This document shows positions 60,025 through 64,000 of a DNA stretch of 64,000 nt, piece after piece (the stretch's first letter is position 1; every line of letters begins with the position of its first letter). The stretch lies in the NCBI GenBank assembly GCA_958448705.1, contig CAUDEY010000003.1, positions 62,001 to 126,000 of the forward strand. Direction: 5' to 3'. The translations under genes were made by a program, and so were the position numbers. The DNA comes from UMGS1322 sp900550765. Its GTDB lineage: Bacteria > Bacillota > Clostridia > Christensenellales > QALW01. The notes beneath the pieces were generated by a model, which saw only the letters and a list, made by a program, of their open reading frames with translations, made no database searches and had not been told where the DNA came from.

Positions 60025-63000
60025 AGCACATAAAAAAAAGTTATATAAGCGACAGCTTTTCTCAAAATGCCCTGGATGACGTTTCGCTTTCTTTCCGTCA
60101 AAACGAATTCGTCGCAATTTTAGGTCCCAGCGGCAGCGGCAAAACTACGCTTTTAAACATCGTAGGCGGTTTAGATCAATATACCGACGGAGACTTAATC
60201 ATCAACGGAAAATCTACTAAACAATTTACCGATTCCGACTGGGACTCCTATCGCAACCATTCCATCGGTTTTGTATTTCAAAGCTACAACTTAATTCCGC
60301 ACCAAAGTGTGCTTGCCAATGTGGAACTGGCTCTTACCCTCTCCGGTGTTTCCCGAAAAGAGCGGCGGCGCCGAGCGAAAGAAGCGCTCATTCAGGTAGG
60401 TCTGGGAGATCAAATAAGCAAAAAGCCCAATCAAATGTCCGGCGGACAAATGCAGCGCGTAGCGATCGCACGGGCGCTGGTAAACAACCCGGATATCCTC
60501 TTGGCCGATGAGCCCACCGGTGCACTGGATTCAGCGACAAGCGTACAGATCATGGATCTTCTAAAAGAAGTTTCCAAAGACAGGCTGGTCATTATGGTAA
60601 CGCACAATCCCGAACTTGCCGATCAATACGCTAATCGTATCATACGCCTAAAGGACGGCAAAATCACAGACGATACTCATCCATTTGATTCCCGGGAAGA
60701 ATCTGCTTTGCCGGAAAAAGCAAAAAAGACCTCCATGTCTTTTTTGACAGCGCTTTCCCTGTCACTGAACAATTTAATGACGAAAAAAGCCCGTACTTTT
60801 TTAACCAGTTTCGCCGGCTCCATAGGCATTATCGGTATTGCGCTCATCTTAGCACTATCCAGCGGCATTAAAGCATATATCAACGAAGTACAGGAGGAAA
60901 CGCTCTCTTCCTATCCCATTCAGATCGAGGCTGAACAAATGGATATGGGCAGTCTCATCACCAGTATGATGGGAACCCAGGACAAAAGTTCGCACGGTAC
61001 CGACGCAGTATATGCCAGTTCCGTTATGTATGACCTGGCGAATTCTATGAATAACGCCCAAACAAAACAAAACAATCTAAAAAAGCTGAAAGACTTTATT
61101 GAAAAGGAAAACAGTCCAATCAAGGACTATGCTACTACCATCCAATACTCCTATGATATCCCTCTGAATATCTATGCCAAAACGGCTGAGGACACCTATC
61201 AAAAAGCTGATATCATGGAAGTATTCTCATCTATGACCGAAGGTTCTTCCGCCAATATGGAATCCCTTTCCATGGGTTTTGCCTCCTATAATACCTGGGC
61301 GGAAATTCTGCCCGGAGCCGAAGGCGAGCCGGTATCGGAGGTGATCCGTTCCCAATACGAACTGATTGAAGGAAAATGGCCCGAGGATAAAACAGATATT
61401 ATTCTCGTTTTAGATAAAAACAATGAGATCACCGATATCACGCTTCATGCTCTGGGTCTGAAAACGACTGACGAGATCGTTTCCGATATGCTTGCCGCAC
61501 GCCGGGGTGAAACGATAGATCAAAGCGTAAAAAGCTACAGTTATGAGGAGATCCTGAATCTCTCCTTTAAGCTGATCGCCGCTACCGACTATTACACCGA
61601 CAGCGACGGTGACGGCATTTGGGAGGATCTTTCTGAAAACGAATCCGCCATGGAGGTTATCATCAATAACGGGCTGGATTTAAACATCTGCGGTATTATA
61701 CGCCCTCTTCCCGATGCCGTTACATCAATGGGTGCCTCGTTGTACTATACCAGTGCATTGACAGACTATCTGATTGAGCGCACCGCAGCCTCAGAGGTCG
61801 CCAAGGCACAGCTGGCGCCGGAAAATCAAAACCGGGATATCTTTACCGGTCTGCCCTTTGTGCTGGAAAATGAACAAGAACTTACCCCAGAACAGCAAGC
61901 TGAAGACTTAAAGAATTATTTTTCACAGCTCAGCGCCGTTGAAAAAGGTGAAATGTATCAAAAAATCTTAGCTATCCCCGATGCGGAAATCTTAGAAGAT
62001 ACGGTGGCCAAATACATGGAACAATATCCCGACCGTGCCGCACTGGAAGAAATGATCTTTACCCAATACTCCGAAGCAGCAGGAATCGACGAAGATTCTA
62101 TCCGTAAATTTATTGCCGACTACAGCGACGAAGAGCTACGGCAAATGGTAGAAACTGCTATACGGGAAATGATTACTGCACAGTATGAAAAAAATGCAGA
62201 GGAAGCCATCAGCAAAATCGCCGCACAGCCTTCCGCGGAAGAACTGGCGGCGCTGAAAGCACAGATTACCGCACAGCTGACCGACCGCAATGCTAAAACA
62301 ATGTATGTTGTTTCCCAATATACTTCTTTTACGGCCATGCCGGCAGAAAGCATTATGACTTATCTGTTCGGCCTCAGCGATGCAGAACTGGATGCTATTG
62401 TAGATGACCTTGCAACAGAAGCGGCAAAACAGCTTTATACCCAATACGGCAGTACAGACGCAGGAACGGCAATACAAAAAGTTGCTGATGCGTTTGACGC
62501 CTATATTCCCACTCTGACCACAGAACAACTATCCGCGCTGTATGATGACTGCATGCCGCCCAAAACCTCGGATGCCACACGGAATGACAATTTAAAGCTG
62601 TTAGGGTTTGCTGATAAAGAATCCCCCTCCAGCATTAACATCTATGCCGCAACTTTTGCCGATAAAGATGAAATAGGTGCCATTATTGCGGATTATAACA
62701 CCCAAGCAGCAGAAGAAGATCAAATCACCTATACCGACTATGTTGCACTGATCATGTCCTCGGTAACAACGATTATTGACGCTATCAGCTATGTGCTAAT
62801 CGCTTTTGTTTCCATCTCCTTGGTAGTATCCTCAATTATGATCGGCATTATCACCTACATTTCCGTGCTGGAACGCACAAAAGAAATCGGAATCCTGCGG
62901 TCAATCGGCGCTTCTAAAAGGGATATCTCTCGCGTCTTCAACGCAGAAACCCTAATCGTAGGCTTTGCCTCGGGTGCGATCGGCATTCTCTTTACCGTAA

Positions 63001-63188
63001 TTCTTTGTCTGCCTGTAAATTTAATTATCCGTCAGCTTTCGGGAATTGAATCCCTCACGGCATATCTGCCGCTGGCAGGCGGAATTATCCTAATGCTGCT
63101 GAGCATGTTCTTTACCCTGATTGCCGGTCTCTTCCCGGCCATGATTGCGGCGAAAAAAGATCCCGTAGTTGCCCTGCGGACAGAATAA
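60012..63188 (+). CDS. MacB-type ABC ATPase-permease fusion with very large ectodomain
   Basis: One chain of 1058 aa. Residues 1-225 are a LolD/MacB-like ATPase (Walker A GPSGSGKTT, signature MSGGQMQRVA, Walker B ILLADEPTGALD). A first helix lies near residues 265-285 (SFAGSIGIIGIALILALSSG), followed by a roughly 620-residue extracytoplasmic region rich in acidic helices, then three C-terminal helices with the FtsX pattern (ISVLERTKEIGILRSIGASKRDI). The ectodomain has DSDGDGIWED, an EF-hand-like calcium loop. Much larger than MacB (about 650). Substrate unknown; regulation by the overlapping MarR gene. Confidence 0.85.
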   Translation: MLQLKHIKKSYISDSFSQNALDDVSLSFRQNEFVAILGPSGSGKTTLLNIVGGLDQYTDGDLIINGKSTKQFTDSDWDSYRNHSIGFVFQSYNLIPHQSVLANVELALTLSGVSRKERRRRAKEALIQVGLGDQISKKPNQMSGGQMQRVAIARALVNNPDILLADEPTGALDSATSVQIMDLLKEVSKDRLVIMVTHNPELADQYANRIIRLKDGKITDDTHPFDSREESALPEKAKKTSMSFLTALSLSLNNLMTKKARTFLTSFAGSIGIIGIALILALSSGIKAYINEVQEETLSSYPIQIEAEQMDMGSLITSMMGTQDKSSHGTDAVYASSVMYDLANSMNNAQTKQNNLKKLKDFIEKENSPIKDYATTIQYSYDIPLNIYAKTAEDTYQKADIMEVFSSMTEGSSANMESLSMGFASYNTWAEILPGAEGEPVSEVIRSQYELIEGKWPEDKTDIILVLDKNNEITDITLHALGLKTTDEIVSDMLAARRGETIDQSVKSYSYEEILNLSFKLIAATDYYTDSDGDGIWEDLSENESAMEVIINNGLDLNICGIIRPLPDAVTSMGASLYYTSALTDYLIERTAASEVAKAQLAPENQNRDIFTGLPFVLENEQELTPEQQAEDLKNYFSQLSAVEKGEMYQKILAIPDAEILEDTVAKYMEQYPDRAALEEMIFTQYSEAAGIDEDSIRKFIADYSDEELRQMVETAIREMITAQYEKNAEEAISKIAAQPSAEELAALKAQITAQLTDRNAKTMYVVSQYTSFTAMPAESIMTYLFGLSDAELDAIVDDLATEAAKQLYTQYGSTDAGTAIQKVADAFDAYIPTLTTEQLSALYDDCMPPKTSDATRNDNLKLLGFADKESPSSINIYAATFADKDEIGAIIADYNTQAAEEDQITYTDYVALIMSSVTTIIDAISYVLIAFVSISLVVSSIMIGIITYISVLERTKEIGILRSIGASKRDISRVFNAETLIVGFASGAIGILFTVILCLPVNLIIRQLSGIESLTAYLPLAGGIILMLLSMFFTLIAGLFPAMIAAKKDPVVALRTE

Positions 63189-63200
63189 AAAACAACCTTT

Positions 63201-63230
63201 ACAGCGCAGGTTTCACTGCGCTGTTTTTTT
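63201..63230 (+). terminator. Terminator of the marR-ABC fusion operon
   Basis: ACAGCGCA (63201-63208) pairs with TGCGCTGT (63217-63224), followed by seven T. Confidence 0.9.
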
Positions 63231-63279
63231 ATTCGCTATCCAAAACTATCTGCCATACTATCTTTCATACATTCGAGAG

Positions 63280-63444
63280 TCACAGCAGCATATTGTATTT
63301 TTTTAACTTCTTAGAATCTCCGGCAAAAGTCCGCGGGATGTCACTGCCGAGAACACCCTGCTGGAGCTTATACAGCCTGAACCGTCATTCCTGGTCCAGC
63401 GCAGAAACAGAACTTTTTGTGAAAACGTTCATTCTTCTTGCCAT
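63280..63444 (-). other. Possible interrupted short reading frame
   Basis: On the minus strand a frame opens at ATG 63444, 12 bases after a TATAAT-like box, and meets TGA at 63387-63385. The same frame then runs on (RFRLYKLQQGVLGSDIPR ... KKLKKY) to a second TGA at 63280. No SD. It may be a relic of a repeat-type ORF; family not established. Confidence 0.25.
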
Positions 63445-63485
63445 GTTCCGCTATGATTATAAAAGAAAAGAATAAGTGCTCCCTG

Positions 63486-63518
63486 CAAAAAGACGGTGCT
63501 TATATACAAGCACCGTCC
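63486..63518 (-). terminator. Terminator of the right-edge gene pair
   Basis: On the minus strand GACGGTGCT (63517-63509) pairs with AGCACCGTC (63500-63492), followed by TTTTT. Confidence 0.85.
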
Positions 63519-63523
63519 TTTCG

Positions 63524-63721
63524 TTAAATATCCAGCTCCGGCGGAGTATCCAATTCCTCGGAGATATATCGTCCATTCTTCTTGCGCTGCCGCACGCACT
63601 CAGAAAGCAAATATTCAATCTGCCCGTTTACCGAGCGGAAATCATCCTCTGCCCAGGCTGCTATAGCATTGTACAGCTTTTCCGAAAGCCGCAGCGGCAC
63701 CTGTTTTTTCTCCCCTGCCAT
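63524..63721 (-). CDS. Small ribbon-helix-helix-like (Arc/CopG) protein
   Basis: Protein of 65 aa: QVPLRLSEKLYNAIAAWAEDDFRSVNGQIEYLLSECV fits a ribbon-helix-helix DNA-binding fold (strand then two helices, with the N-G-Q turn). Together with the upstream SPFH-like gene it forms a common two-gene arrangement in Clostridia. Operator unknown. Confidence 0.75.
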   Translation of the reverse strand: MAGEKKQVPLRLSEKLYNAIAAWAEDDFRSVNGQIEYLLSECVRQRKKNGRYISEELDTPPELDI

Positions 63722-63727
63722 AAAGCA

Positions 63728-64000
63728 TCAATATAAGCTGCCGGAATTTACGACAGGCTGAGCATCGTGGTTGCCGCAAAGCACTACCAGCAAGTTCGAT
63801 ACCATAGCTGCTTTCCGTTCCTCATCCAGCCCTACCACCTGGTTATGGCTCAACCGTTCAAGGGCCATTTCAACCATTCCCACTGCACCGTCAACAATCA
63901 TTTTTCTGGCGTCGATTATTGCCGAAGCCTGCTGCCGCTGCAGCATAACCGCCGCAATTTCCGGTGCATAGGCAAGATAGGTAATACGCGCCTCTATGAT
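63728..64000 (-). CDS. SPFH-like protein, C-terminal part only
   Basis: The frame enters from the right edge and ends at 63728. The visible 90 residues (ARITYLAYAPEIAAVMLQRQQA, ARKMIVDGAVGMVEMALERL, LDEERKAAMVSNLLVVLCG) match the helical C-terminal tail of SPFH/Band 7-type membrane scaffold proteins. The start lies outside the window. Six bases separate it from the RHH-like gene. Confidence 0.7.
   Translation of the reverse strand: MIEARITYLAYAPEIAAVMLQRQQASAIIDARKMIVDGAVGMVEMALERLSHNQVVGLDEERKAAMVSNLLVVLCGNHDAQPVVNSGSLY

Noticed and set aside
1..64000. CRISPR array or insertion sequence
   Set aside because: No regularly spaced direct repeats, transposase motifs or terminal inverted repeats were seen.

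Overview
The window looks like the chromosome of an anaerobic, low-to-mid GC Firmicute, most likely a gut-type member of the Clostridia. Evidence: class III (oxygen-sensitive) ribonucleotide reductase nrdD/nrdG, a CIRCE/HrcA-type groESL operon, a T-box leader on serS, a BceRS-BceAB-type peptide-antibiotic module, group II ECF vitamin transport parts, GH127/GH78 plant-glycan enzymes, strong SD sequences (GGAGG) and many TTGACA-17-TATAAT promoters. I cannot name the genus. I see no CRISPR array, insertion sequence, rRNA or tRNA gene.

Layout. 0-4 kb: a leftward two-component system and ABC transporter (BceRS-AB type), whose permease carries a frameshift and runs off the left edge. 4-8 kb: a GH127 glycosidase, a DUF4886 SGNH hydrolase and an amidase lipoprotein. 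7.9-10.8 kb: a leaderless S4-domain gene, T-box-serS and a P-loop kinase. 10.8-14.8 kb: GrpB, GH78 and NUDIX genes, interleaved with two decayed reading frames, one recognisable as a family I inorganic pyrophosphatase. 15-19.9 kb: a MarR-controlled heterodimeric ABC exporter plus cyclophilin lipoprotein. 20-25 kb: groESL and scattered enzymes. 25.4-28 kb: two polysaccharide glycosyltransferases and a GDPD-like protein. 28-32.6 kb: dut-nrdG-nrdD opposite a Crp/Fnr regulator and thiN. 33-36 kb: DUF1836, a hairpin-rich intergenic region, and an ECF sigma factor with a very long C-terminal extension and a possible premature stop.

36.3-40.5 kb is the replication-origin neighbourhood: jag-yidC-yidD-rnpA-rpmH read left, dnaA reads right, and DnaA boxes lie between them, one on the dnaA promoter. 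The usual neighbours are missing: dnaA is followed by a large multi-span membrane protein instead of dnaN, and jag is not followed by mnmE/mnmG/rsmG/par. Next come an ECF S component plus coaX (a likely pantothenate uptake and phosphorylation pair), htpG, glnS and yqeY.

49.9-59.4 kb is leftward. It includes a nine-gene, almost gapless run: TIM-barrel isomerase, tcdA, SDR (EF-P 5-aminopentanone reductase-like), prmA, rarA, ecfA1, ecfA2, ecfT, truA. This supplies the ECF motor that the PanT-like S component would need. 59.5-63.2 kb holds a second MarR regulator and a 1058-residue ABC ATPase-permease fusion. The right edge holds a CopG/Arc-like protein and the end of an SPFH-like protein.

No single locus is a clear new defence or mobile system. 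The least explained items are the extended ECF sigma factor, the hairpin-rich transcript candidate beside it, the structured leader before the PanT-like gene, and the rearranged origin flanks. Several genes show one-base frameshifts in homopolymers or in-frame stops; these could be true decay or sequencing error.
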